64,000 nt of DNA from Gammaproteobacteria bacterium (lineage in GTDB: Bacteria > Pseudomonadota > Gammaproteobacteria > Ga0077536): NCBI GenBank assembly GCA_024234975.1, contig JACKNH010000021.1, positions 4,202 through 68,201 on the forward strand. Reading direction: 5' to 3'. The translations under genes and the position numbers were made by a program. Below, in pieces: positions 45,883 through 55,441 of the stretch. Every line of letters begins with the position of its first letter. Positions within the stretch are counted from its first letter, which is position 1. The notes under the pieces were generated by a model that did not search any database, was not told where the DNA came from, and was given only the letters and a program-made list of their open reading frames with translations.

Positions 45883-45924
45883 CATCAGCAGCGTACGCAA
45901 AATGCGGCTGATACCTGGGTGGAG

Positions 45925-46812
45925 CGGTGAAATACACCGGTATTGCCGCCGGGTTCGATCTCGAAGTCGTCAGATACATCGCGCCGGAATGATGGCGGAC
46001 GCGCGGCAGCCCTGACCATGTTTTCATCTCGATCCCACTGTCCGTGAACGTCTGATCGACCAGGGCAAACTGGTGCGCATCAATGACCAGGAGCAACGGG
46101 TATCACTTTTCGACAGTGCGCCGGGCGCAGCGACCTGCTGCTGCTCAACGTGCTCGGTCAATTCCGTTGCCGTTGGCGTAGGCGGCGTTGATATCTGCTG
46201 GTCGACTGGTACGCATTGGTCAGGTACTGCGGGCAAACGAAGGTCAGACTGGCAGCGGCGCTGAACAGGCAGGGCGGCCAGAGCTTCTTCGCCTCGCTGG
46301 TGACATCCATAGCGGTGAACAGCGTACTGGTGGCGCCACGCCTGGATCCGACGCCAGTCACTGGTGCGCGTCCGACTCCAGTTGTCTTACCGGTGATGTC
46401 TTCGGATCGCAGCGTTGTGAATGCGGTCCGCAACACTCACGCGCTCGAACGGATCGCCGCCGATCCGGCGGGCGGCATGCCCCGGTATCTATATGGCCGG
46501 ACGAGGGACGCGGCATCGGCCTGTGGGCCAAAGGCTGCGACAATATCTGTTGCAGGACGCCGGTGAGAACACCACCAGAAGCGAACCGGACTGGGTCTGC
46601 CGGACGATTCGGCGTGATTTTCGCGGACGCTGCCGCACTGTTGCACTACTTCACCGGTGACCGCCAGTTTCCGATTTGCTGACCAACAGCAAGAAGAAGA
46701 TTGCTGGCCTGCACGAACTCAGGTTGCATCATTTACGCCCGTCAAACGTCGTTGGTACAAGCACATTCAATCGTGAATATCTTGCGCGCCTTAAACGCGT
46801 TTTTGGGGCCAC
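45925..46812 (+). pseudogene. Eroded GTP cyclohydrolase II (ribA-like)
   Basis: Consecutive RibA pieces appear in the correct order but in changing frames: YTGIAAGFDLEVVRYIAPE, HLDPTVRERLIDQGKLVRIN, LVTSIAVNSVLVAPRLD, SSCLTGDVFGSQRCECG (the intact C-x10-C-x-C zinc site), THALERIAADPAGG, WPDEGRGIGLWAKG, FADAAALLHYFTGD, LTNSKKKIAGLHEL and VVGTSTFNREYLARLKRVFG. At least five frame changes separate them, so no functional product is possible. The long N-terminal region resembles the longer cyclohydrolase II type rather than E. coli RibA. It directly follows ribB. A rapidly degrading copy or horizontally acquired gene is likely; assembly error is possible but unlikely at this density. Confidence 0.72.
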
Positions 46813-47099
46813 GCGCTTGACGAAGACCTCGACGACTGAACGACATCCCGGACTGATTTTAATTCTCAGTCCTGCTCTCGCGCCTTGCGTTCAGCGATAC
46901 ATTCTGCTCATCGTCCCTTGCGCGGTGATGACCATGGAGCCAGCAACACGCTTCACAATCCTCGATGTAGGTCTGGTCGCTGGGGCTGTGTCGACCAGCA
47001 GTGTGATGGGCTCACCGCAGTATTACACGGACAAAGCAGCGTCTACCGCATTCAACCCGACCATGTGTCAGGCGTCAGGCTCGCCGCTGAACGCGCGTT
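46813..47099. other. Spacer between two pseudogenes, probably eroded coding DNA
   Basis: About 290 bp. Plus-strand frames read ATRFTILDVGLVAG and then, in another frame, VDQQCDGLTAVLHGQSSVYR, which look like one protein broken by a frameshift. I cannot name the family. Confidence 0.35.
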
Positions 47100-48170
47100 C
47101 AAGCAGGAGCTGTCAGTGACTGCGTTCGCCACCGGCGTGATGACATTCTCAAGGTTGCGGCCAACGCCGCCGCACGCGGGATGTCGTTACTGGCAAAACC
47201 CAACGCTGCGAGTGTGTCGGCGCTCCCACCAATGCAGGCAGGTCGCTGGATCCGACTGCCGCATTGCTCCGCGGGCTGACGCGTGCCAGTCGCTGCGTAC
47301 CGTCGACGCGCGCCGCGCATTGCAGGCAACCGTATGCAGTAACAGCACGGCATGTGTCTGCGCGTCGGGGCAAACCAGAAACTGCCGCAAACACATGGCA
47401 AAGGCGGTGATGCAGTGATGTCCCGCCGGTCCCCCAGCGCACTGCCAATGAACACGCCGCGTACAGCGCCTGTTACGCGCGCGTCGATATCCACCAATGA
47501 TGTCATGGCGACGACTTTTTCAGCAAAGCGCGCGCCATCAAACGAATCGCTTCCTCGGCATGCGAAGTTCCGGTCACAGGGTCGCGCGAAGTCGCAGTCA
47601 GGTTGACCGCCGCCTGCGCAATCGCGTTCATGCCGCTCGCAGCGGCGATCGAGCGCAAGCAAAGGGCAAGGGTCAGCTCGACGTCGTGAATCACCCAGTA
47701 CCAGCAGGACCTGACGTCACGCCCGGTCTGTTTCCGGCCCTGCTCAGTGATTACCCCAAGATGTCGGTCATTTCCGATCCGGCGTAGGTCGCCAGCAACA
47801 CGGTCACCAGGCAGACCAGCGTACAGCGCCAGCGCTTTTGCTAGTCAGTGGTTGAGCCGCCGCCGTCGCCACCGTGCAGTCAGCGCCGCAGCGCAAAGTG
47901 CAGCCGCTTCAGTACGATACGTCGCCAGCGGTGCGATGCGTACGTGCACCGTCGAAACGACCTGCGAGCATCGAACCGGATGCGCGGCGATTTCATCCGC
48001 AACCTGTGCCTGGCTGCCACTGGCAAGTATGAGGGGCTCGCTGAAAGCCAGGCGTGCCGTCTCATCGGCCACGCAATGCCGGCTGCCGCGCGCAAAAACG
48101 ATGTTCAGGGCAGGGCCGGTGGCGGGAAATTCAGTCCAGGCACGTTGGCGTTACCGGCTAGACCCGTATC
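47100..48170 (-). pseudogene. Eroded maleylacetate reductase (iron-alcohol-dehydrogenase family)
   Basis: Reading the minus strand from 48170 downward, blocks of maleylacetate reductase appear in order across frames: VADETARLAFSEPLILASGS, GVITEQGRKQTGRDVR, VIHDVELTLALCLRSIAAAS with GMNAIAQAA, SHAEEAIRLMARALLK, GGTSLHHRLCHVF (metal-binding His region), GLPRRADTC, LPALVGAPT and a final DIPRAAALAA. At least five frame changes and premature stops are present. The intact enzyme reduces maleylacetate to 3-oxoadipate in chloroaromatic and resorcinol catabolism. Same strand as the neighbouring BKACE wreck. Confidence 0.65.
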
Positions 48171-48198
48171 ACTGTCTTCATGACTTCGCTACCGTGCG

Positions 48199-49037
48199 TC
48201 AGGATGCATGGGCAAACTGCCCAGCAGCTCCCGATACCTTGGCCGGTGTGCCACTTCGCGCCGTATTTGCCACAGAGATCCCGGCCGCGCGGGCAGCCAG
48301 GCTCCAGCGCATGCTGTTGGCCAGCCGTGTCTTATCTCGTAACGAGGTTGTCCTCAGTCCGGTGCGTACGCGGCCGCCGAGTTCAGGGCCCATTCGTTTC
48401 ACCATCAACTGGTCACGACCGACACCGGCGCCAGTCCCGTGAAGCCCGGCAACCACTGCGCGGTTTGTGCAGATGGAACTCGAAAACTTCCGATCAGCCC
48501 GGGCATGGCGTTCCTGACCCCCATGACGAACTGCACGTGTACCGGGCTGCGCATCAAGCCGCGTTCCACCAGCTGCGCCGCTGAATAAAGCATCGACAGG
48601 TCAAACGCCTCGATTTCCGGCTTGATGTCGTACTCGAGCATCTTGCCGGCGAGTTCATCGATCAGCGCGGGGGAATTCTCGTATACGGATAAAGGGAAAT
48701 TGCATGAGCCCGTCGTCAACGACGCCATATCCGGCCGGTGTTTCAACATCCCCCCGCGTTCACTGCCCGCGCCGCTGCGCCCACCGGTGGAGAACTGGAT
48801 AATCATGCCGGGGCAATGTTTTACCAGGCCGTCCCGCAATGCTTTGAACAATTCAGGATCGGAAGAATTGCTGCCGTCGGGATTTCGCACGTGAACATGC
48901 GCCAGCGCAGCACCTGCTTCGTAGGCGGCGTGGGTCGATTCGATCTGCTCGTCAATGGTGATAGGTACCGCCGGATTGTGCTCCTTGCGCGGAACCGACC
49001 CGGTGATTGCAACAGTGATAATGCAAGGTAATGCCAC
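48199..49037 (-). pseudogene. BKACE-family (DUF849) beta-keto acid cleavage enzyme, frameshifted
   Basis: GTG 49037 follows GGGAGGAG and opens VALPCIITVAITGS, then the zinc-binding ALAHVHVRNPDG, MIIQFSTGGRSGAG and FPLSVYENSP, all normal. The frame breaks near 48440, after MPGLIGSFRVPSAQ, and the expected C-terminal part continues in a second frame as GAGVGRDQLMVKRMGPELGG with RVRTGLRTT and ends near 48199. The usual GLED-type acidic motif of the family reads GLRT, so a catalytic residue is lost as well. The intact enzyme converts a beta-keto acid plus acetyl-CoA. The least eroded of the three wrecks. Confidence 0.72.
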
Positions 49038-49223
49038 GAGACTCCTCCCACCGCTGTGTGATTCAGGTGCCGGCATGAATTCGAACCGGCGCCCCGCCCA
49101 GTCGCGGTCAATGGCTGACCATCAGGCCATGCCGTACCAGCTCAATCCTGCGCGGATTGCCCTCTGGCGGCGATTATCCCGTGCGGTTGATTGGCACTCA
49201 ACCAGGATCGCTCCACCACGCCA

Positions 49224-50414
49224 TCAATGCCGAACCAGCAGGTCCGCGACCAGTTCGCGCATCTGGTTCACCTGGCGATCGCGGGTCCACGCACTGTACC
49301 TGTCGGCGAACGACCGTGCATTGCGGCGAAATTCAGGGCGGTTCAGCAACGCATATATTCGTTCATCCACGCGTGCGATGTTGGAGCCGGGTATCGCCAG
49401 CCCGGCTCCGAGCAGTTCGACCCGCCGCGCCACCAGATAGCGCTCGACCGATGTCGGCAGCAACAACTGCGGTACACCGGCGGCGAGCAACGCCGTCACC
49501 GTATTGAAGTTGGCATTGGAAACGGCGAGGTCCGCGACCTTGCCGGCCTCGACGAGATCGATTGGCGCGGTCGTCCTCACCACTTTGGGCGAAGTGAACA
49601 ACGGCAGGTCCGCCGCCATATCAGGCGCATAGACAACCAGGCGGCAGCCACTGGCCACCAGTCGTTCCAGTACCTGAACACTGACCGGAGACTGACGCAG
49701 GTAACCCACGACACGCGGGCTGTCCCCCGCCGGCCAGCGCGGCTCGACGCAGCCGACACTATCGGCAAACGCGCCTGTCCAACGGTATCCTTCCGGTGGC
49801 CGGCCGTAGTGATCGAGCTCGGGAAATGAATACAACACGCAGGCTGTCGAGTCGAACAGATCCGCCAGCGCTTCCAGCCGCCCGCCCTCTGCCGCCATGA
49901 CGGCATTGATATTGTCGACCAGCTGCTGCTCGGCGTGTACGAGACGCGCCCGGTCGACCGGCTGCCAGTAACGCAATGGTGGTACCGGCCGCTGAAGCGG
50001 GGGAACAAAGAAGCCGCTGCCCACCGTGATGCCCGGCCGATGACTGCCCAGGTTGGCAACCATCGCTGCCGGGCTGTAGTCATGTATCAGCAGATCAGGC
50101 GCCTGCGCCGTCAATATCTCGCGCCACCCGTCGACTCTCTCCCGCAGAACGTTCACTTCGGCACAGCCGCAGTCGAGCAGAATTTCCGCCAGGCTGACGA
50201 CGTTGGAGCGGCTGGTGGCACGGGTGAACTTCAGTGGCGGCGCTATCACCTTGTTTATTGGCAGATCCTCGAATGCCGCCGCCAGCGCGTCCGCCCGTGA
50301 GGCCGCGAACGACACCTGGTGGCCGTCGTCCAACAGGGCCCGAATCAAGGGCGAATGGATCAACAGGTGTCCGAGGTTTGCGCCGTATTCCCAGCAGAAC
50401 ATGACGTGCGCCAA
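49224..50414 (-). CDS. UGT-like (GT1 family) glycosyltransferase
   Basis: A 396-residue glycosyltransferase of the MGT/UGT type with two Rossmann-like halves. It begins AHVMFCWEYGANLGHLLIHS, the acceptor-domain signature, and in the C-terminal half has RVVGYLRQSPVSVQVLERLV, YAPDMAADLP and the donor-binding region VSNANFNTVTALLAAGVPQL. The usual HGG of the family is replaced by VSNANF, which is common in this subgroup. TTG 50414 follows GGGAGG by about 7 bases and gives LAHVMFCW; ATG 50402 is possible. Acceptor unknown; lipid glycosylation is a reasonable guess. Divergent from the beta-propeller gene. Confidence 0.75.
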   Translation of the reverse strand: MAHVMFCWEYGANLGHLLIHSPLIRALLDDGHQVSFAASRADALAAAFEDLPINKVIAPPLKFTRATSRSNVVSLAEILLDCGCAEVNVLRERVDGWREILTAQAPDLLIHDYSPAAMVANLGSHRPGITVGSGFFVPPLQRPVPPLRYWQPVDRARLVHAEQQLVDNINAVMAAEGGRLEALADLFDSTACVLYSFPELDHYGRPPEGYRWTGAFADSVGCVEPRWPAGDSPRVVGYLRQSPVSVQVLERLVASGCRLVVYAPDMAADLPLFTSPKVVRTTAPIDLVEAGKVADLAVSNANFNTVTALLAAGVPQLLLPTSVERYLVARRVELLGAGLAIPGSNIARVDERIYALLNRPEFRRNARSFADRYSAWTRDRQVNQMRELVADLLVRH

Positions 50415-50509
50415 GCTGAGCCTCCCTTTTTTTGTGATGCTGCATAGCGCTGCCACTTCCGGCCCACAGCCATGGTTGTTACGATCTGCGGCCGAATGAA
50501 ACCCGTGAA

Positions 50510-51586
50510 GTGCGAGACTGGAACGTGTTTGACCTCCCTGTAGTACCCCGCACCATACTGAGCACGGCCCGCGCAGGACTCTCCGGATCAATGATTGCCG
50601 CGGCGTTATTGACGTCGACCGCGCAGGCTGCCGACGCTTATCGCATCTATGTCACCAACGAGGATTCGAACACCGTTTCGGTCATCGACGGCGCCTCCAT
50701 GCAGGTCATGGAATCCATCGCTGTCGGAAAACGTCCGCGCGGATTGCGTCTGTCCGCCGATGGCAGGTCATTGTACGTGGCGCTGTCCGGTTCGCCCAAA
50801 TGCCCACCTACGATGCCGGACGAAGAGTGTGAGGCACAGGTCCGCGACCCGGGCCAGGATGGCATCGCCCAGATCGACACCCGCAGCGGCCAGGTCGTGC
50901 GCACCTATCCGGGGGGATCAGATCCGGAGCAATTCGATATCAGCCCGACCGCACCCCGCATCTATATCTCGAATGAAGATGCTGGCAGCACCACGGTACT
51001 GGATACTGTGACAGGAAATGTCATCGCAACGATTTCAGTCGGCGACGAACCGGAAGGCGTCAAGGTTTCACCTGACGGCAGCACGGTGCTGGTCACCAGT
51101 GAAGCCGACCACGACATCGCCGTGATCGACAGCCAGTCGCATGTTGCGCTCAAACGCATTCCGGTGGGACTACGTCCGCGCGACATCATCTTCCGCCCCG
51201 ATGGGCGTTATGCGTTTGTATCTACAGAACTTTCACGTGAAGTCGTAATGCTGGACATGCAGGCTTTACGGGTAGTGCGGCGGCTGGCGGTCGGGCCGAC
51301 TGCCATGCCGATGGGGCTGGCGCTGGCACCGGATGGCCAAACGCTGTACGTCGGCAACGGTCGCGACAGCACAGTGGCCGCGATTAATCTGCACGGCGAG
51401 CCCGCCGTACGCACCGTGAAAGTTGGTACGCGTCCCTGGGGCATTGCGTTGAGTCCCGACGGCACCAGGTTGTACAGCGCGAACGGGCCATCCGACGATG
51501 TGACAGTGATCGATACCGGCCGCTGGGAAGTCGTCGGTCGGATCGAAGTCGGTGAGTCTCCGTGGGGCGTGGTCAGCGGCCGCTGA
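50510..51586 (+). CDS. Exported YVTN/PQQ-associated beta-propeller protein
   Basis: A 358-residue exported seven-bladed propeller. GTG 50510 gives a long N-terminus, with a signal region ending LTSTAQAADA at about 42. YVTN-type repeats recur about every 42 residues: YVTNEDSNTVSVIDGA, YISNEDAGSTTVLDTVTGN, VTSEADHDIAVIDSQS, YVGNGRDSTVAAINLHG and YSANGPSDDVTVIDTG. The pattern matches the beta-propeller family linked to PQQ-dependent catabolism. Its function is not established. A PQQ/cytochrome c enzyme gene lies 6 kb to the right but is separated by unrelated genes. Confidence 0.75.
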   Translation: MRDWNVFDLPVVPRTILSTARAGLSGSMIAAALLTSTAQAADAYRIYVTNEDSNTVSVIDGASMQVMESIAVGKRPRGLRLSADGRSLYVALSGSPKCPPTMPDEECEAQVRDPGQDGIAQIDTRSGQVVRTYPGGSDPEQFDISPTAPRIYISNEDAGSTTVLDTVTGNVIATISVGDEPEGVKVSPDGSTVLVTSEADHDIAVIDSQSHVALKRIPVGLRPRDIIFRPDGRYAFVSTELSREVVMLDMQALRVVRRLAVGPTAMPMGLALAPDGQTLYVGNGRDSTVAAINLHGEPAVRTVKVGTRPWGIALSPDGTRLYSANGPSDDVTVIDTGRWEVVGRIEVGESPWGVVSGR

Positions 51587-51788
51587 CGACTCCCGGTCAC
51601 GGAACTTTTCCGTGGCAACGCGGCCAACGCTGAGCTGAGGCCAACGCCTGGCATCCACCGATGCCCAGAGCTGTCAACCGGTTGCCGAAGTGTTCGTTAG
51701 CTTCAATAACCAGATTTCGTGCGCGATGCCGCCAGGGCACGGCCCCTGATGGTCAGGAAAAAAAACGGTAGCCGGAAATGGACCCAGC

Positions 51789-53294
51789 ATGTTCAAGCGA
51801 TTAATCATCCTCGCCGTCATCATCGCGGCAGCCGCCGCCTGGTATTTCAGCCGCACCGGAAAGGTTGAGGAAATCACCTTCCAGACCCAGCCGGTCAGCA
51901 AGGGTAGCATCGAAAGTGTCGTCAATGCCGCCGGCATCATCAGCCCGCTGGTGACTGTCGATGTCGGCTCGGAAATTTCCGGTCTGATATCGGAATTGCA
52001 CGCCGACTTCAATTCACAAGTGACCCAGGGCCAGGTCATTGCGCGGATTGACGACCGCACGATTCGCGCCCGCCTGCAGCAGAACGAAGCTGATCTCGCG
52101 GCCGCCGAGGCCAATCTGGCACAGCAGGAGGCATCGCTGCTGAAAGCCGAAGCCGAACGTGACCGCTGGGCGAGCGAGTACAAGCGCCAGAAGCAACTGG
52201 TGGAACGCAAGCTGATCAGCCAGTCCGAGCTCGATACCACCGAAGCGACCAATCGCTCAGCCGTGGCCCAGGTAGCGCTGGCCAAAGCCCAGGTGAAAGC
52301 GGCACAAGCGCAAATCATGCAGCGCAAGGCTGTCGTCGAACAATCCAGACTGGACCTGGAGCGTACCTACATCCGTTCTCCGGTTGCGGGTATTGTCATT
52401 GACCGCCAGGTGGATGCCGGCCAGACCGTGGCGGCAAGCCTGCAAGCCCCGGTGTTGTTCCAGATCGCGCAGGATTTGTCGCAGATGCAGATCGAAGCCA
52501 GCCTGGACGAATCCGACATCGGCAAGATCCGCGAAGGCCTCAACGTGAGATTTCGCGTCGACGCCTTTCCCAATCGCGTGTTCAGCGGCGAAGTCGTCCA
52601 GGTGCGCAAGGCCGCGACCACAACCGCCAATGTCGTCACCTATAAAGTCATCATCAATGCCGCCAACCGCGACCAGTCACTACTGCCGGGCATGACCGCG
52701 AATATCGATATCATTCTCGGTCAGCACGATGACGTACTGCGCATACCCAACGCCGCGTTGCGCTTCAGACCGCCTGGCGCCGAAGCCGGCGGCAATACCG
52801 GCGGTGGCCAGTTCGGCAATCCCGCACAGGCGTTCCGTGAAAACCTGAAGAAGCTTGAACTGCCGCCGGAAAAACACAAGCAGGCCGAAGAAGCCATCGA
52901 ACGTTTCGTTGCGACGCTGCAGAGCAGCCTGCAAGCCAGCGGTGGCGGCCCCCGCGGCGGTGGCTTTGGTGGGCCACCGGATTTTCGCAACGGCATTCAA
53001 CTGGCGCGGCAGAAACTGCAGAACGAACTGCAGGCCTTCCTGACGCCGGAACAGATCACCGCATTGATGCCTGGCAGACCGGGCGGCGGCGGATTCGGCG
53101 GCGCCGGGGGACCAGGTAACGGTGAGCAACCCGTACAGGTCACACCGGGCGAAGTCTATGTATTACGCGATGGTCAGCCGCAGTCCATGCGCATCCTCAC
53201 CGGCCTCAGCGACAACGAGTATGCCGAGCTTGTGCGCGGCGATCTGAAGGAAGGCGACGAAGTCGTCACCCGCGCGGTCAGGGACACGGAATAG
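51789..53294 (+). CDS. MacA-like periplasmic adaptor with glycine-rich insertion
   Basis: A 501-residue HlyD/MacA-type membrane fusion protein. One N-terminal membrane helix (FKRLIILAVIIAAAAAWYF) is followed by the lipoyl/barrel-sandwich halves (VDVGSEISGLISELHADFNS and ERTYIRSPVAGIVIDRQVDA) around an alpha-helical hairpin (about 90-195), and a beta-barrel domain. Residues about 330-450 hold an unusual insertion: glycine-rich tracts (GGGPRGGGFGG, GGGGFGGAGGPG) around a helix of about 60 residues. It links the following ABC exporter to an outer-membrane channel. First gene of a three-gene operon. Confidence 0.87.
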   Translation: MFKRLIILAVIIAAAAAWYFSRTGKVEEITFQTQPVSKGSIESVVNAAGIISPLVTVDVGSEISGLISELHADFNSQVTQGQVIARIDDRTIRARLQQNEADLAAAEANLAQQEASLLKAEAERDRWASEYKRQKQLVERKLISQSELDTTEATNRSAVAQVALAKAQVKAAQAQIMQRKAVVEQSRLDLERTYIRSPVAGIVIDRQVDAGQTVAASLQAPVLFQIAQDLSQMQIEASLDESDIGKIREGLNVRFRVDAFPNRVFSGEVVQVRKAATTTANVVTYKVIINAANRDQSLLPGMTANIDIILGQHDDVLRIPNAALRFRPPGAEAGGNTGGGQFGNPAQAFRENLKKLELPPEKHKQAEEAIERFVATLQSSLQASGGGPRGGGFGGPPDFRNGIQLARQKLQNELQAFLTPEQITALMPGRPGGGGFGGAGGPGNGEQPVQVTPGEVYVLRDGQPQSMRILTGLSDNEYAELVRGDLKEGDEVVTRAVRDTE

Positions 53295-53301
53295 ATTTCC
53301 G

Positions 53302-54033
53302 ATGACCGCAAACGACGTGCTGCTGCACACACAAGCGCTGAAAAAAGCCTACCGGATGGGCGGCGACACCGTGTGGGCGCTGGCAGGCGTCGATATCGAT
53401 ATCGTACGTGGCGAGTTTGTCGCGGTGATGGGGCCTTCGGGCTCGGGCAAGTCCACGTTCATGAACCTGATTGGATGTCTGGATACGCCAACCTCAGGCA
53501 GTATTCTCCTCGACGGTAGTGATATCTCGCGACTGAAAGCTGATGAGCTTGCCGCGATTCGAAACCGCTATATCGGTTTTGTGTTCCAGCAATTCAATCT
53601 GCTGCCACGCATGAGCGCGCTGGAGAACGTCAAGCTGCCATTACTGTATTCGGGTGTGCCGGAGCAGGAATGGGATACCCGGGCCATTGCCTGCCTTGAG
53701 CAGGTTGGACTTGGCAAACGCATGGACCATCACCCGTCGCAACTTTCGGGCGGCCAGCAGCAGCGCGTCGCCATCGCCCGCGCGCTCGTCAACGATCCCA
53801 GTCTGCTGATGGCGGACGAACCGACCGGTGCGCTTGATACGCGAACCAGTGAAGAAATCATGCGCCTGTTCGAGGATCTGAATAACGGCGGGCGCACGGT
53901 GATCCTGGTCACCCACGAATCAGACATCGCTGCCCACGCCAAGCGACTGCTGTTGTTCCGCGATGGCAAGGTGATTTCGGATGCTCCGACCGCTGTGCGC
54001 CGTCTGGCCGAACGCGAACGGGTTCCGGCATGA
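53302..54033 (+). CDS. MacB/LolD-type ABC transporter ATPase
   Basis: A 243-residue ABC ATPase with Walker A GPSGSGKST, Q-loop FVFQQFNLLPRMSALENVKL, signature LSGGQQQRVAIARAL, Walker B LLMADEPTGALD and the switch His in ILVTHESD. Type VII (MacB/FtsE/LolD) subclass. It powers the mechanotransmission exporter formed with the adjacent adaptor and permease. It starts 7 bp after the adaptor stop and overlaps the permease gene by 4 bp. Confidence 0.92.
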   Translation: MTANDVLLHTQALKKAYRMGGDTVWALAGVDIDIVRGEFVAVMGPSGSGKSTFMNLIGCLDTPTSGSILLDGSDISRLKADELAAIRNRYIGFVFQQFNLLPRMSALENVKLPLLYSGVPEQEWDTRAIACLEQVGLGKRMDHHPSQLSGGQQQRVAIARALVNDPSLLMADEPTGALDTRTSEEIMRLFEDLNNGGRTVILVTHESDIAAHAKRLLLFRDGKVISDAPTAVRRLAERERVPA

Positions 54034-55283
54034 GCGGTGAAATGCTGCGCATCCTGATCCTGTTTCGCGTTGCCGCCGGTGCACTGCGGGTCAATGTTCT
54101 ACGCAGCATCCTCACCATGCTCGGTATCATCATCGGCGTCGGCTCGGTCATCATCATGGTCGCGATGGGCGCCGGTGCGCAGGCCAAGGTGGATACCTTC
54201 ATCGAAGGCCTCGGTGGCAACGTACTGGTATTGTTCGGCGGCATGCGCGGCGGCGGCGGGCCCGTCAATCTCGGCGCCGGTGAAGTCCAGACGCTTTCCG
54301 AAAAGGAGATCGCGCTGATCGAGGCGCAGATCCCCGAGGTTGAATCCGCCGCTCCGGTGTTGTTTTCGCAAGCTCAACTGATTGCCGGCAACCTGAACTG
54401 GTCGGCGCAGATTCATGGCAGCACCAACAACTACTTCATCGCACGCAACTGGCCCGTGGTCGAAGGTCGCGAGTTCTCTGCGCAGGAAGAACGATCAGCG
54501 GAGAAGGTGATCATCATCGGCAAAACCATCGCCAAGGAACTCTTTGGTGCGGCGGACCCGATAGGACAATCCATCCGCGTCAGGGATTTCAATGCAATTG
54601 TCATCGGCGTACTGCAGGAAAAGGGGCAGGACGCGCGGGGAGATGACCAGGATGACATTGCCATTCTGCCCATCCAGACGGTGCGTAACCGACTGACCGG
54701 CATCAGCGGCCACAATCCCAAGGAAATCAGGATGTCGTTCATCAAGGTCCGTGACGGCGCCAACCTTGAAAGCGTGCAGTCTGACATCACGTCGCTCTTG
54801 CGCCAGGCGTTTCGCATTCCGGCAAACCAGGACGATGAGCCATTCCGAATCCGCAACCTGACGGAAATGATCGAAACGCGCGCCGAAACCACCCGCGTGT
54901 TCAACAACCTGCTGGCCGCTGTCGCCTCGGTCAGCCTGGTCGTCGGTGGCATCGGCATCATGAATATCATGCTGGTATCGGTCACTGAACGTACGCGCGA
55001 AATCGGCCTGCGCATGGCCGTCGGCGCTCGACCTTTCGATATCCTTTCGCAATTTCTCATCGAAGCGGTTGTACTTTGCGGCGCGGGTGGCGCGCTCGGC
55101 ATAGCCACTGCGTTTGTGATCGTTTATGCCCTGGAAAGACTCATCGCATTCGAAGGCGTGATCGAAGGCCAGGTCGTCGTGTTGAGCCTTGCGTTCTCTG
55201 CCATCATCGGCGTTTTCTTTGGTTATTACCCCGCCTGGAAAGCTTCCAAACTGCAACCGATCGACGCCCTCCGCCACGAGTAG
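54030..55283 (+). CDS. MacB-type ABC transporter permease
   Basis: A 417-residue permease of the MacB/FtsX family with one N-terminal helix (about 20-45, SILTMLGIIIGVGSVIIMVA), a large periplasmic domain (about 50-285) and three C-terminal helices containing NIMLVSVTERTREIGLRMAV and YYPAWKASKLQPIDALRHE. In E. coli MacB the ATPase is fused at the N-terminus; here it is separate. The substrate, a drug, lipopeptide or siderophore, cannot be inferred. Starts with ATGA overlap on the ATPase gene. Confidence 0.92.
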   Translation: MSGEMLRILILFRVAAGALRVNVLRSILTMLGIIIGVGSVIIMVAMGAGAQAKVDTFIEGLGGNVLVLFGGMRGGGGPVNLGAGEVQTLSEKEIALIEAQIPEVESAAPVLFSQAQLIAGNLNWSAQIHGSTNNYFIARNWPVVEGREFSAQEERSAEKVIIIGKTIAKELFGAADPIGQSIRVRDFNAIVIGVLQEKGQDARGDDQDDIAILPIQTVRNRLTGISGHNPKEIRMSFIKVRDGANLESVQSDITSLLRQAFRIPANQDDEPFRIRNLTEMIETRAETTRVFNNLLAAVASVSLVVGGIGIMNIMLVSVTERTREIGLRMAVGARPFDILSQFLIEAVVLCGAGGALGIATAFVIVYALERLIAFEGVIEGQVVVLSLAFSAIIGVFFGYYPAWKASKLQPIDALRHE

Positions 55284-55441
55284 CGCCGGACAACCGGCAC
55301 GCCTGTCCGCACGAGTGCCTGTGACGTGTTATCTTCCCGCTTCATGCCGCGCCGGGAGCGAGGGCTTTCCCGTCAGACATACCGAGAGCCCGGAAGCCTC
55401 GTCCGGGCAAGACTTACTTCACAGGGGAGAACCATCCGGCC

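Noticed and set aside
49060..49140. tRNA-like stretch with GGTTCGAATTC on the minus strand
   Set aside because: The T-loop-like string is present but no acceptor or anticodon stem pairs around it; it lies next to the decayed segment and may be chance.
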